Positions 17,563 to 26,565 of a DNA stretch of 46,886 bases are shown here, one piece after another. This DNA is from a virus. The position numbers and the translations under genes are program-made. Every line of letters starts with the position of its first letter. Position 1 is the first letter of the stretch. The DNA lies in IMG/VR virus record IMGVR_UViG_3300046505_000018, positions 1-46,886 of that record. One strand, written 5' to 3'. Below the pieces are notes generated by a model, which saw only the letters and a list, made by a program, of their open reading frames with translations, made no database searches and was not told where the DNA came from.

Positions 17563-17592
17563 GACGGGCCAGGATACAATCCCTGGCCCGTC
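17563..17592 (-). terminator. Rho-independent-type hairpin after the capsid-region genes
   Basis: An 11-bp perfect stem (GACGGGCCAGG / CCTGGCCCGTC) with an 8-base loop. On the minus strand TTCTTG follows; on the plus strand TTTATTT follows. It separates 17625-18497 from the small gene and adaptor, so it probably reduces transcription below the highly expressed head genes. Confidence 0.7.
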
Positions 17593-17624
17593 TTTATTTG
17601 CACCCGTCAGCATCGGGCGTCTAA

Positions 17625-18497
17625 CTAGATACTGATCTGGAGCATCACCATCGGGGGACCGCCCGAGGACAGGGTATCGTGCTGCAAAATGAACCCTGCG
17701 ACCTGGTAGCCATCGCCCAGTGTGACGGCTTTGGCCCCGTTGATCGAGCCGTCGCCAACGAACACAACTGTCCGCTCTTTGGCGACACCCTGGTTCGTCC
17801 AACCGCCGCCGGGGACCACCCACGTCGGACCCCAGGTCTGGAGCCAGAAATACTGACCCACAGTTGCCTTGACCGCCGGGATGCCCAGGTAGCACTCCAA
17901 GTTCGAGGCATCGCCCGGCTGGAGGTTACTGTATAGGTTGGGGATGAGTTCGATGTAGGTCGTGCCCGGAGTGACAGCGTAGGACAGGGACGCATCCAGG
18001 TACACCTGGATTGTTCCCGCCACACCCGCGGCCTTCGCCGTGTTGCCGATGATACCTCGGTTCTGCACCACCAGACCGGGACTCTCGTTTCCGATCACTA
18101 TATAGCCGCCGCGGAACGCATCGGCGAGGACAGCCCCGTCGTTCAGGACGCCGCCGGTGGCCGTACCCACCGTAACAGTGACGACGTTACTGCCCACGGC
18201 ACCCGTCGCTACGGACGGAACGCCGAGAATCGTGCTGGTGTCAGCGACCTGGGCCGGGGCCAAGGCCGAGATATTCACCTTGTTGTGCTGGGCCGCACCA
18301 CGATCATCCAATACGGTTCCCCCGGCCAAACCGTACCGGAACACCCGGCCGTCGGGAGTCACAACGCGGTCGCCCACGTTGTACTTCTGGTGCTTGGTCG
18401 TCGAGGCCTGGTAGATGAAGGACCAGAAGGGCTGATCGAGGACGGCCACCTCGCTGCCCTGACGAATGTATTCCACGTTGCCGATACCCTTAGTCAT
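17625..18497 (-). CDS. Virion structural protein next to capsid
   Basis: A 290-residue, mostly beta protein (GNVEYIRQGSEVAVLD near the start, later GSNVVTVTVGTATGGVLNDG and TIQVYLDASLSYAVTPGTTY). It lies directly downstream of the capsid gene and before a strong hairpin, the place of capsid decoration or head-stabilising proteins. Few charged residues and many glycines agree with an extracellular virion protein. No family recognised. Confidence 0.55.
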   Translation of the reverse strand: MTKGIGNVEYIRQGSEVAVLDQPFWSFIYQASTTKHQKYNVGDRVVTPDGRVFRYGLAGGTVLDDRGAAQHNKVNISALAPAQVADTSTILGVPSVATGAVGSNVVTVTVGTATGGVLNDGAVLADAFRGGYIVIGNESPGLVVQNRGIIGNTAKAAGVAGTIQVYLDASLSYAVTPGTTYIELIPNLYSNLQPGDASNLECYLGIPAVKATVGQYFWLQTWGPTWVVPGGGWTNQGVAKERTVVFVGDGSINGAKAVTLGDGYQVAGFILQHDTLSSGGPPMVMLQISI

Positions 18498-18544
18498 GTT
18501 CAGTTCTCCAAAATTAGCCCGAGGGCTAAGTCAGTCTTGGTTCC

Positions 18545-19621
18545 TTACCGGGGGTTGTGAATCACGAAACCCGCGGTGCGGCGGTTGAGACACAGGTTGT
18601 TGTGGGAGCCGTCCAGGTACACCGTGACGGTGGTGTGCTGGAGCCGGTCGGTCATCGGCTTGGACTCCTCCATCCAGAAACCTTCCTGGACGAACGGCAT
18701 GAACTTCTTGAAGTCCACGACGTAGATCGGGTTGTACGTCACGCCGTCCAGGTTCGGGATGTACTGGATCGGGATACGGTTGAAGTAGCACGTACCCTCA
18801 ACGTCAATCAGGGCCTTGCCGGCCAAGTCCTTGGGCTGGCTGGCGTCGTCCCGCTTGTCGGCCAAGTCCTGCAACTCGACGTTCACGTCCAGGTTGGCGT
18901 ACATCCGGCGGGTGCCAGGCTCGTCATTGCCGGGGGCCTTGATGAACAGCGGGGGACGGAACCGAGTCGCCAAGATGGCCCGACGCAGGGTACGCAGGAG
19001 CGTGTTGTCCACCTTGGTATAGGTGCCGGCGTAGTTCTTCCACTTGGCCTCGACCGAGGCGTCGATACCCGCACAGACGGTGCCCGTGCTGGCGTCCTGG
19101 TACACGATGGTCTGACCCGAGAAGCCGGCCTGAGTGACGCCCGTGTCCAGCATGTTCAGGTAGTACGGGACGCCGTAGGGGAACAGTTTGTCCGTGGCGT
19201 TGGTCGGGGTCTTCCAGGCACGATCTTCAATCAGATCGGCCAGGGACCACAGGCCATCCGTCCGACGGGACTCCATCAGGTTGATGTAGCCCTTGGCCGA
19301 GTTCTTGTTCCGCAGGATTTCCACGATGTCCCACGAATAGTTGGTGCCGATCTGGCACCAGGGAACGTCGATCTGACGCTGGACGTTCGCCACGCTGGGC
19401 TGGTCCACGTCGAACAGCTTGCGGTAGCTGGCGTTGCCGCTCTGGTCCAGCATGACGTTACGCTGGATGCTCGTGCCGCCGTCCACCTGCATACGCTCCT
19501 CTTGGTAGATGCGGCAGAACTCGTACTCCTGGTTTGTCCAGGCGACCTCGAAGGTCTGCTTGGGCAAGTCCTTGAGGGTGGTGGCGATCAGGTCGATCAG
19601 TTTGTCGTTGTCGATGCCCGT
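18545..19621 (-). CDS. Major capsid protein candidate (apparent ACG start)
   Basis: A 358-residue protein following the scaffold gene. It has the mixed alpha/beta composition of HK97-type capsids (WDIVEILRNKNSAKGYINLM, VVDFKKFMPFVQEGFWMEE) and a C-terminus ending AGFVIHNPR. There is no ATG, GTG or TTG between the upstream in-frame TAG and TTG 19567. AGGTAGGG sits seven bases before ACG (19619-19621), and translation from there gives a natural N-terminus, GIDNDKLIDLIATTLKDL. I therefore place the start at ACG; TTG 19567 (340 residues) is the alternative. Assignment as capsid rests on position, size and composition. Confidence 0.65.
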   Translation of the reverse strand, partial: TGIDNDKLIDLIATTLKDLPKQTFEVAWTNQEYEFCRIYQEERMQVDGGTSIQRNVMLDQSGNASYRKLFDVDQPSVANVQRQIDVPWCQIGTNYSWDIVEILRNKNSAKGYINLMESRRTDGLWSLADLIEDRAWKTPTNATDKLFPYGVPYYLNMLDTGVTQAGFSGQTIVYQDASTGTVCAGIDASVEAKWKNYAGTYTKVDNTLLRTLRRAILATRFRPPLFIKAPGNDEPGTRRMYANLDVNVELQDLADKRDDASQPKDLAGKALIDVEGTCYFNRIPIQYIPNLDGVTYNPIYVVDFKKFMPFVQEGFWMEESKPMTDRLQHTTVTVYLDGSHNNLCLNRRTAGFVIHNPR

Positions 19622-19664
19622 ATAAGTACCCTACCTTTCAGTAGTTACAGCTTTTGGGGACAGA

Positions 19665-20732
19665 CTAGCCGAAGACGCCTTGAAGCCGAGTCTGAGCCCG
19701 GCCGATGAGTTCGGCCCGGTCCCGAGGGGCAGCGTTCGGATCGGTACGACCTTGGGCGGTCGGCCGAAGAGTGATGCCCTTGGCTCGCTTCTGGACGCTC
19801 GTTCTAATCTGGTCCCTAATGATGGTTTCTTTGGTCCCGCTGGAGACAGAATCGTGAGCCAGCGTCAAGGCATCCTGGACGGACAACTGCCGTCCCTGAT
19901 AGGCGGCCCCGGCGATCAAGGCGTCAGCAGTCTCCAGTACCTTGCTGCGTGTCTCGATCTGGGCTGGCGTGAGCGTAGCCATCCCCTTGCCATAGGCTTC
20001 GGCAAACGGGGCCATGCTCTTGTCAGTGAAGAAATCCTGGACTACCTTACCCAGTGCTTCCTGCTGAGACCGGCGAGCCTGCTCCTGGGCCTGGGTCGCA
20101 CCCTGGATCAGGGGTTGCACCGCGGCAATCGCGGCGTTGACCGGGCCGGCTAGGGCTTCGATCAATTCCTGGTTCCCGAACTTCTCCACCATCTGTGCTA
20201 CGTTGATCGGTTGGAGACCGGCGGCAACAGCCGGGGCCTGGGCCTGGACAGGAGCCGAAGTTGTCCCCGCAGGAACAGAGGTAGACCCCTGTTGTCCACG
20301 AATCTTCCGGCCGAGTTCCGCCCATTCGTTGATCTCCTTCGAGCGGGAGTCGTGCATACGCTCGAATGTCTTGATCGCCAGGTCCGGGTTCGCCTTGGCG
20401 AAATCGGTGATCTCCTGGTCCGTCCAGCCTCGGGCTTTCGCCGTCCGAATGTACCCGGCGGGAAGGGTGGGCGTCTCAGCTACCTGTTCGGTAGCGGGGG
20501 CGGCTGCTTCCGCAGGGGTCTCGGCTGGCGTCTCCTCGGCGGGAGTTTCGACCGGAGTCTCGACTGGCGTCTCCACAGCAGGGGTGGCTTCGACTGCCGG
20601 GGTATCGGGGGTCTCGATGTCGTTGAAGGCGTCGAGGTGTGCTTGCACCGCGTCCACCACAGCGGGGGTATCGGAGGCCCGAGAAGCCGGAGCTTCGGCT
20701 GCCACTACTAGGTTGTCGGTCGTGTCTGCCAT
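19665..20732 (-). CDS. Capsid scaffolding protein
   Basis: A 355-residue acidic protein directly upstream of the capsid gene. The first 95 residues are a low-complexity region of repeated VETP/AETP units (VETPVETPVETPAEETPAE), then comes a helix-forming, glutamine/alanine-rich remainder (AIAAVQPLIQGATQAQEQAR) and a basic C-terminus (RDRAELIGRAQTRLQGVFG). Acidic repeats plus a basic C-terminal helix that binds capsid subunits are characteristic of phage scaffolds. The repeat units are nearly identical in DNA too and may vary in copy number. Confidence 0.75.
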   Translation of the reverse strand: MADTTDNLVVAAEAPASRASDTPAVVDAVQAHLDAFNDIETPDTPAVEATPAVETPVETPVETPAEETPAETPAEAAAPATEQVAETPTLPAGYIRTAKARGWTDQEITDFAKANPDLAIKTFERMHDSRSKEINEWAELGRKIRGQQGSTSVPAGTTSAPVQAQAPAVAAGLQPINVAQMVEKFGNQELIEALAGPVNAAIAAVQPLIQGATQAQEQARRSQQEALGKVVQDFFTDKSMAPFAEAYGKGMATLTPAQIETRSKVLETADALIAGAAYQGRQLSVQDALTLAHDSVSSGTKETIIRDQIRTSVQKRAKGITLRPTAQGRTDPNAAPRDRAELIGRAQTRLQGVFG

Positions 20733-20777
20733 GTTATTCCTCGTCTGCTGTCCGGTGTTCCCGGAGGTAGGAGACTA

Positions 20778-21302
20778 CTACATCAGATCAGATTCCCGAG
20801 AATCTGTCAAGAATTTCTTGTACCCCAAATTCGCATACCTCGAAGCTAGGCACAAAAGAGAGGCGGAAAAGATCACTACGCCCAGATACCATAGGGGTAG
20901 CCTGGTGAAGCCAAGTGAGATCGACCAGCCCGCGGGCCAGATCGTCCACTCGTCCACTTTGATCGGTCTCCACCGCGTCACAAACCATGTTATATCCTCA
21001 ATCAAGAGTGAGAGCGGGAGGGCCGCTACTCCCATAAGGATGGTGTACTTCTTCCGGTGACAGGCGATCCATTGGAGATGTAGGATCGCCAGGGAAAACG
21101 AAGCTACCATCATCAGCGAGAGAAGACAGAGGTGGTAATAAGCAAAATGCCCTCCAGTCCAGGGTATCGTCTTAAAGTTTCCACCATCGGTATTAATATA
21201 TACCGCTTCAAGAATCCCATAGGTGGTCCCCGCGGCGAACACCAGAAGGAGGAGCGTCACCAACTCGATCTCGTAGGAGAGTTTGGTCCATAGTCTACTC
21301 AC
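20778..21302 (-). CDS. Multi-pass membrane protein inside the head gene cluster
   Basis: A 174-residue protein with about four membrane spans (IELVTLLLLVFAAGTTYGIL, then LCLLSLMMVASFSLAILHL, a third around ILMGVAALPLSLLIEDITWF, a fourth around LPLWYLGVVIFSASLLCLA). GTG start in GTGA overlap with the zinc-ribbon gene. Multi-span proteins are unusual among head genes, and its DNA appears more AT-rich than that of its neighbours, which suggests later insertion. Possible roles include superinfection exclusion or membrane manipulation; no family recognised. Confidence 0.7.
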   Translation of the reverse strand: MSRLWTKLSYEIELVTLLLLVFAAGTTYGILEAVYINTDGGNFKTIPWTGGHFAYYHLCLLSLMMVASFSLAILHLQWIACHRKKYTILMGVAALPLSLLIEDITWFVTRWRPIKVDEWTIWPAGWSISLGFTRLPLWYLGVVIFSASLLCLASRYANLGYKKFLTDSRESDLM

Positions 21303-21646
21303 CGGAAGTCCTTCGTATCTGTCCAGCCAGCGGCCCGCATGTAGGCCCGTTTCTCCGAGAGACTGTGCATGACCGGGATCATGGACCCCTCCCTCATCAC
21401 CAGTTCGGTGTTCGGGAACCGCGAACGGTGTTCGGCCACGTCCTCGGGATCGGCCAGGAAACCCATCGACTGCAACTCAACCGGCTTGGTGTAGTTCCCC
21501 CGGACGGCTCCGCTCCGGGCGAAGGCGTTGAGCTTCAATTCGCCGCCGCAGTTCGGGCAGGGCGAGGGACTGTGGCGATCCGCGACATTATGGAACTCAT
21601 CCGTCTCGGTCTTGCAGCCATCGCAATGGTAGGTATATGTTGGCAT
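21299..21646 (-). CDS. FmdB-type zinc ribbon protein
   Basis: A 115-residue protein. The N-terminus MPTYTYHCDGC followed by CPNCGGEL is the standard FmdB/putative regulatory zinc ribbon (four cysteines at about residues 8, 11, 30 and 33). The C-terminal 75 residues are unrelated, with GFLADPEDVAEHRSRFPNTE and HSLSEKRAYMRAAGWTD. Such zinc ribbons occur in many phage late clusters and their function there is not known. It overlaps neighbours on both sides. Confidence 0.75.
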   Translation of the reverse strand: MPTYTYHCDGCKTETDEFHNVADRHSPSPCPNCGGELKLNAFARSGAVRGNYTKPVELQSMGFLADPEDVAEHRSRFPNTELVMREGSMIPVMHSLSEKRAYMRAAGWTDTKDFR

Positions 21647-22140
21647 TACGGCATCCCCATCGGCATCGGTGAAGTGGAGGCCGGTGCAGGAGCCGAAGCC
21701 GCCTGCGGAGCCGCCGTCATCCTCTGTGCTAATTTGTTCTGAACGTCCATCGCCCGCTGGTGAAGTGTATCCATCACCTGTTGATACGTCTGAACAGCCT
21801 GTACGTTTTTCACCTTCTTCGCTACGTCCTGTTCCTTCTTGAGAGAGTCAATTCGGTCCAGTATGTATTTGACGTACTGATTCGGTTGACTTTCCGGGTC
21901 AGGAGTAGTTTGTGACATTATGTGATCTGTCACCAACTGGTGCAGAGATTTAATATCTCCCTGTCCACTTGTAGCGGCCTGAAGGTTCTGTTGGGTGTTG
22001 GCGTTCATGGCGGCCTGCCGGGTCGCAGCGACCTGAGCCGCCCGTTTTGCCGGGTCGCTGAGAGCCATGAGGTCTTGCTGCATCTGGCCACCCTGCGGCA
22101 CACCCGCACCACCTGTACCTAGACTATCGTTGTTAGGCAT
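21646..22140 (-). CDS. Hypothetical helical virion-associated protein
   Basis: A 164-residue protein. ATG 22140 is chosen because GGGAG lies just upstream on the minus strand. A coiled-coil-like middle (KYILDRIDSLKKEQDVAKKV, TYQQVMDTLHQRAMDVQNKL) ends in an alanine/proline/methionine-rich tail. Located between portal and scaffold genes, so a head-assembly role is plausible. No family recognised. Confidence 0.6.
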   Translation of the reverse strand: MPNNDSLGTGGAGVPQGGQMQQDLMALSDPAKRAAQVAATRQAAMNANTQQNLQAATSGQGDIKSLHQLVTDHIMSQTTPDPESQPNQYVKYILDRIDSLKKEQDVAKKVKNVQAVQTYQQVMDTLHQRAMDVQNKLAQRMTAAPQAASAPAPASTSPMPMGMP

Positions 22141-22372
22141 TGTCACTCCCTTTGGGGAACGCCCCAGCCAGACCCTTCTTGACCTTCTCCTCCATGTCCA
22201 CCGCCGCCTGGACAGAGCCACTCTTTTGCTTCATATGTTTGAGGGCCGCCTGGTGACGCTTCTCGTTCATGCGAATCTCCTGGGCCAGGGTCAGATGCCG
22301 AGCGTCATCCTCGGCCTGAAAATCGTCGGGGACATTGGCGGTCGCACCGCCCAGAGTTGTTTTCTTCGACAT
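22133..22372 (-). CDS. Conserved small head-region protein
   Basis: A 79-residue, charged, helical protein starting MSKKTTLGGATANVPDDFQA. A small protein of this pattern (NVPDDxQAExDAR, then helices) is found beside portal genes in many phages, recognised from memory. It follows the portal gene and overlaps the next gene by eight bases. Function unknown. Confidence 0.65.
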   Translation of the reverse strand: MSKKTTLGGATANVPDDFQAEDDARHLTLAQEIRMNEKRHQAALKHMKQKSGSVQAAVDMEEKVKKGLAGAFPKGSDNA

Positions 22373-22381
22373 TGTGTTCTC

Positions 22382-24262
22382 CTAAATTGTCATTACCGAT
22401 TGGTTTGGTTGGGCATCGGCCGCCATGTCCATCGGACCAGCAGCAAAGTTCATGCGGGAGTCCGCACCGTTCATAGCCACGTTGCCTGGCTGGCCGTTTT
22501 GAAGAACGGCACCCATGCCCCCTCCGGCCCCCGCCACTTTCCCATTGTCCGGTTTCGGGGCCGAGTTCATCATCTGCAACATCTGGGCCTGGAAGTTGGG
22601 ATCATAGAACACCTCATCCATCCACTCCAGGTCCATTTCCTTCGCCAGTCGTATGACAAACTTCGGGAAGGAGAAGGGAACCTGCATCTGCTGACAGACC
22701 ATCGCGGCCTGGGCCGCAGCCGGCAGAACTTTGCCGGCGAACAACAGGGCCTTCTGCAACCGTTGTGCTGGGTCCATCCGGCTCATGGACTTCTCCTCGA
22801 TCTCGAAGTGGAAGTCCAGGAACTCACCCTGTCGAACGTCCGGGTTCAGAATAGCCTGCTGCTCAATCATCTTCGGAGGGACCAAGACCGGACCCATCGG
22901 AGACATTACCGTCTGAGCCGGGATCGGAGTCCGCTTGATAAGAGGCAATGCGATCAGAGGATCAGTGTGGAGATACCATGCCAGTTTCCGTTGGATGTTC
23001 TTGGTCCCCAGGTACACGATATCCCGCATGTCTTCCACGCGAACGCCCTGATTTCCCTGGAGGATATTCGCCTGGGTCGCTGTGTTGGCGTTGGAGGCGT
23101 TGCCGCCCAACTGGTCCGTGTTTCCCGAGGCCAGGTTGAACCAGTACGAGAGTTGCTGGAGGTGCGACTCGTTCGACCGTTGTTGGCCGCCGAAAGAGAA
23201 GACCTTGGCCCCGTCCGTGTCAGCCAGGCCGATGGCCTCGCCGTCACCTGCGTCGATGATCTCCTGGGCGTCGTCTGCGGCCGAGGGCTTGTAGCCCAGG
23301 ATGTCCTTCTGTCGCTCGGCCTGCTCCATGATCTTCTTCGCCATCTTGTTCGCGGCGATGTGGAGATCGAACCAGATGCCCACCGGGGCGATGGGAAGCG
23401 GGTTGTTGGGCATGGGAGGAGTCAGAGCCAGGTAGGTGTACGGCCCCTCGTCCGGGCCATCGTAGTCGTCCACCCGCAGGTAGTCGTCGAATACGGTCTG
23501 ACCGCAGGGCATGGTGACGATGGCCTGGGCCGCCGGCACCCATATCTCCCGCACGTCCACGAGGTCTTGGAGGTCCGCGACCTGTTCCGGGCTGACCTCG
23601 TGCTGCGAGATCGTCTCTACCTCCCGGCGGGAATAGGGGTCGCTCGTCGCGGTGTGGAGCCGCTCGATCAGGTCGTTCTTATAGAGGCCGCTGTCCAAGA
23701 GCATCTGGCGGGGCACCCGGACGCGGTGGCCCACGAAAGAAGCTTCCTCGATCCGTCGGGCCGCGGGGTCCAGAATGAAGTCGTCGAAGTCCACCGTATT
23801 GGCGTAGGGTCGGCCGGCGTCGATCCGAAGATCATCCGAGAACGTCACCAGGTCTTTGCTCGTGGCGATCCCGGTCTTCATAATCCCGATGGTGAACAGC
23901 GAGTCCACGATCCACCGGCGAAGTTCGGAGCGGAGGTCCATCTCTTTGGCGAGAAAATCCAGACCGAGGCCGAGAAGCTCGGCGTACCCTCGATAGACCA
24001 TAAACTTGGAAGTAACTAGCGTTTTAGGGAAGTTTGTTACAAGATTGGGGACCAGGACCGAGATGGCGTTGAAGATCATGTTGATCGGCTCGTTGCCGAC
24101 CGAGGCCGCACTCCGATCATAATACTGGCCGGCGAACTCCCGCAGGAACAGCATCCTCATGGCCCGGAAGTTTCGGAGTCGGTTCTCCCCAAGTTCCACG
24201 GCTTTGTACATCCGGCGACAAGTCACTTCTTTAGGAGCGGCCATAACTGCCCTTCCTGCCAT
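22382..24262 (-). CDS. Portal protein
   Basis: A 626-residue protein with GGAGG before ATG 24262. The N-terminal helical part (AVELGENRLRNFRAMRMLFL, FAGQYYD) and NMIFNAISVLVPNLV followed by VDFDDFILDPAARR match podovirus-type portal proteins. The middle has a long helical stem region and the C-terminus is glycine- and methionine-rich (AGAGGGMGAVLQNGQPGNVA). Next to the large terminase, with which its start overlaps by 32 bases. It would form the dodecameric DNA channel of the head. Confidence 0.85.
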   Translation of the reverse strand: MAGRAVMAAPKEVTCRRMYKAVELGENRLRNFRAMRMLFLREFAGQYYDRSAASVGNEPINMIFNAISVLVPNLVTNFPKTLVTSKFMVYRGYAELLGLGLDFLAKEMDLRSELRRWIVDSLFTIGIMKTGIATSKDLVTFSDDLRIDAGRPYANTVDFDDFILDPAARRIEEASFVGHRVRVPRQMLLDSGLYKNDLIERLHTATSDPYSRREVETISQHEVSPEQVADLQDLVDVREIWVPAAQAIVTMPCGQTVFDDYLRVDDYDGPDEGPYTYLALTPPMPNNPLPIAPVGIWFDLHIAANKMAKKIMEQAERQKDILGYKPSAADDAQEIIDAGDGEAIGLADTDGAKVFSFGGQQRSNESHLQQLSYWFNLASGNTDQLGGNASNANTATQANILQGNQGVRVEDMRDIVYLGTKNIQRKLAWYLHTDPLIALPLIKRTPIPAQTVMSPMGPVLVPPKMIEQQAILNPDVRQGEFLDFHFEIEEKSMSRMDPAQRLQKALLFAGKVLPAAAQAAMVCQQMQVPFSFPKFVIRLAKEMDLEWMDEVFYDPNFQAQMLQMMNSAPKPDNGKVAGAGGGMGAVLQNGQPGNVAMNGADSRMNFAAGPMDMAADAQPNQSVMTI

Positions 24263-26168
24263 AAACCTCCGGTCGGCCGGAGGTCAGGTCAATTCGACTA
24301 CCCCATTCTACCACACCCTTGCGTCCCTTGGACAGGGCCATTCTTCGGCGATATCCCAAGGATCGGCCCGGAGGAACCGGCTCGGTTGACTTCCCCGCCG
24401 GCATGTCCTCCACCCCGAGCAGGATCAGGGCATCCCCGATCACCCGGTCACCGTGGGTCATGCGGGCGTCCGCGGACTCCTTGACGAACTCAGCCGGCCC
24501 GATACTCCCGTCGTCGTAGTGGACGTAGGAGAGGGCCTCGGTGAGGGCCAGGTCCGAGTGGTTGATGATTCCGCCGTGGGCGTAGGCCCGGCGAAGGAGG
24601 CCTAAGAGTTGGGCCTTTTTCTCTTGGCTACTGTGCCAGCCATATCTCTTGCCAGCTTTCTCTCGGACGGTCCCGACCGCTTTATCCACATAATAATTCG
24701 GGTATTGCAACTGCTTGACCAGTACGCGACCAAAATCCCAACCTGGGGCACCATTCGCTTCCCAAATAACAAGCGGGTGGCCGCCATTGCGAGAGCCCCC
24801 AAACCAAACAGCGGCAGCAGCAACAATACGTGCCAGGTCGTAAGGTGGTACATTCGCATTGGCAAACTCCGCAATCTTCTCTCGGGTCTCGGCACACAGG
24901 ACGGAGACCACCGAGTTGGAGGCACCCTGCCCCTTCGAGATGTCCACTCCGAAGATGTAGTTCTTCGTCTGGTCAAGACGGCCAGGAACGTGGGCCGTCC
25001 AGAACTTCCAGGAGCCGCACTTCGTAATCTGCAACTGGTTGACCTGTCGGCGGGCGATGATCCCCGGCATGGCGTCCGCTGCGATCCCCTTTAGGAAATC
25101 GAAGTCGCGTGTAAACGTCGGCTCCTTGGCGAACAAAGCCCGGTGCTGCTCAATCGGGAAGGCGTCGAAGAACGTGGCCCCGGAGCCGACGTGATCCATG
25201 TCGATTTCCTGGGCGATCTCCTGCGGAGACCGGCGTTCTCCCTCGGCATCATACCAGGGAGACCGAATCTTCCAGGCCTTCGTCGTCTCGTCCTGGACGC
25301 AATACCGGCCGCGTCCCTTCTCGGGGTGACTCCACCAAGGCAGTTTGAAGACCTTGATCTGGCCGGACTGGACCCACTTGCTGTACTCTGTGCCGGCACC
25401 GGCTGGGGTGGAGTTCACCAGACGGCAGGCCGTCACGTCGGACGTGGCCCATCGCATCTTGGTGCCCTGCTCGACCTTGGCGAACTCGTCTAGGAGAACT
25501 GCCCTTCTTCGGTCGCCCGACGCAGCATTGGAGTTAGCAGATTCACCGTCGATTTTGGACCCGTTAGCGAGGTTGGAGAAATGCATCGCCGTATCCGAAA
25601 TCGGGGGAAGCATCCACGTCGGCAAGAATTTTCGTATGTAGCGGTGCTTCCAGAATAGAGATTTAGGATTATCTGAGCGATCAACATATTCCTCGGTACG
25701 AGAAATTTCAAGGAACATCGAGTCCGGTCGGAACAAAAACTGATGCTCGAAGACAAGGATATGGTTCCAGGACGCCCCCATCTCTCGGGACTTATCTGTC
25801 GCAAGGTCAAAGCCCTCGCTGATAGCCCTCTCGATCTCCAATATGTGCTGGTCTTGTATCTGCCAGGTGACGTAGGGTGCATTGACCGAGACAGCCTGGC
25901 GTTGTTTTCCCTCCCCATCCACCTCTCGCAACTTGAATGTGAACGCAAAGGCGTTGGTCCAGAACAGAACGGAGTCCCGACAAGCTGCCAACAGGTCTTG
26001 TTGGAGGGATACGTCCTCGTCGGCTTCCCGCAGGATTCGGGCTCTATATTCCAGATTCTCCTGTATTCCCTTTGGGACTTTTAACCCTGTGATCGGGCAG
26101 GTCCACACGCGGGGCGTGTCGGGGAAGGGCGTTGAGAGTTCTGGCTTATGAGTCTCCAGGCTCATCAT
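24231..26168 (-). CDS. terL: Terminase large subunit
   Basis: About 645 residues. DLATDKSREMGASW fits the Walker A-like ATPase loop (K, R and G conserved), and RRAVLLDEFAKVEQG fits Walker B with the catalytic glutamate, followed by a coupling-type motif around CRLVNSTPAG. The C-terminal nuclease shows FGVDISKGQGASNS with the first metal-binding aspartate and VGTVREKAGKRYGWHSS downstream. ATG 26168 follows AAGGA closely; ATG 26165 or an upstream ATG at 26189 are alternatives. It packages genomic DNA through the portal. Confidence 0.9.
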   Translation of the reverse strand: MMSLETHKPELSTPFPDTPRVWTCPITGLKVPKGIQENLEYRARILREADEDVSLQQDLLAACRDSVLFWTNAFAFTFKLREVDGEGKQRQAVSVNAPYVTWQIQDQHILEIERAISEGFDLATDKSREMGASWNHILVFEHQFLFRPDSMFLEISRTEEYVDRSDNPKSLFWKHRYIRKFLPTWMLPPISDTAMHFSNLANGSKIDGESANSNAASGDRRRAVLLDEFAKVEQGTKMRWATSDVTACRLVNSTPAGAGTEYSKWVQSGQIKVFKLPWWSHPEKGRGRYCVQDETTKAWKIRSPWYDAEGERRSPQEIAQEIDMDHVGSGATFFDAFPIEQHRALFAKEPTFTRDFDFLKGIAADAMPGIIARRQVNQLQITKCGSWKFWTAHVPGRLDQTKNYIFGVDISKGQGASNSVVSVLCAETREKIAEFANANVPPYDLARIVAAAAVWFGGSRNGGHPLVIWEANGAPGWDFGRVLVKQLQYPNYYVDKAVGTVREKAGKRYGWHSSQEKKAQLLGLLRRAYAHGGIINHSDLALTEALSYVHYDDGSIGPAEFVKESADARMTHGDRVIGDALILLGVEDMPAGKSTEPVPPGRSLGYRRRMALSKGRKGVVEWGSRIDLTSGRPEVYGRKGSYGRS

Positions 26169-26565
26169 CTTCCTTTGGTGCCGCAGCATCCGCCAGGGCG
26201 TTAATCTTCGCCTTACCGAGATCGGAGACCTTATCGGCTAGACTCTTGCCCTGATCCTCGATCACAGCCACAGGGATTTTCCCTTCGATCCTGGAGTACA
26301 GCAGGTCAATGGCCGTCCAGTTGGGTCGGTTGACCGTCTTTTCGCCCGTCTTCACATCCTCCTCGGTGAACCCGAGGGCGTGTTTCCAGACGAGGCCGGC
26401 GAGGGCCTGGGCCTTCGTGATCGGGTCTCCATCCTCGTTGCAGGTCTCCACGTCCAGGGCCAGGGCACGGAGGTACTTGGAGAGAATCGCACCCGTCGGA
26501 ACTTTGAGACTTCTCTCTGACTTAGCCACGGATTTTCTTCTTCCTCGTTTTACGGCGATAACCAT
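26146..26565 (-). CDS. Terminase small subunit candidate
   Basis: A 139-residue protein immediately upstream of and overlapping the large terminase. A lysine/arginine-rich N-terminus (VKRGRRKSVAKSERSLKVP) is followed by helical segments (LSKYLRALALDVETCNEDGD, KAQALAGLVWKHALG) and an acidic C-terminus. Position and charge pattern fit a DNA-recognising small terminase, but I cannot see a classical helix-turn-helix, so this is position-based. Confidence 0.5.
   Translation of the reverse strand: MVIAVKRGRRKSVAKSERSLKVPTGAILSKYLRALALDVETCNEDGDPITKAQALAGLVWKHALGFTEEDVKTGEKTVNRPNWTAIDLLYSRIEGKIPVAVIEDQGKSLADKVSDLGKAKINALADAAAPKEDDEPGDS

Noticed and set aside
17553-17580. Plus-strand promoter-like TATACA-16-TACAAT
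   Set aside because: It lies inside the terminator hairpin and points against the late operon with no plus gene downstream; probably coincidental.
18557-19708. Plus-strand open frame opposite the capsid gene
   Set aside because: Shadow of a strongly biased minus-strand gene, with no ribosome site and low-complexity composition.
22067-24019. A 650-codon open frame on the plus strand opposite the portal gene
   Set aside because: It is arginine/histidine/leucine-rich translation of the complementary strand, caused by GC bias. The minus-strand portal has a clear ribosome site and coherent protein.
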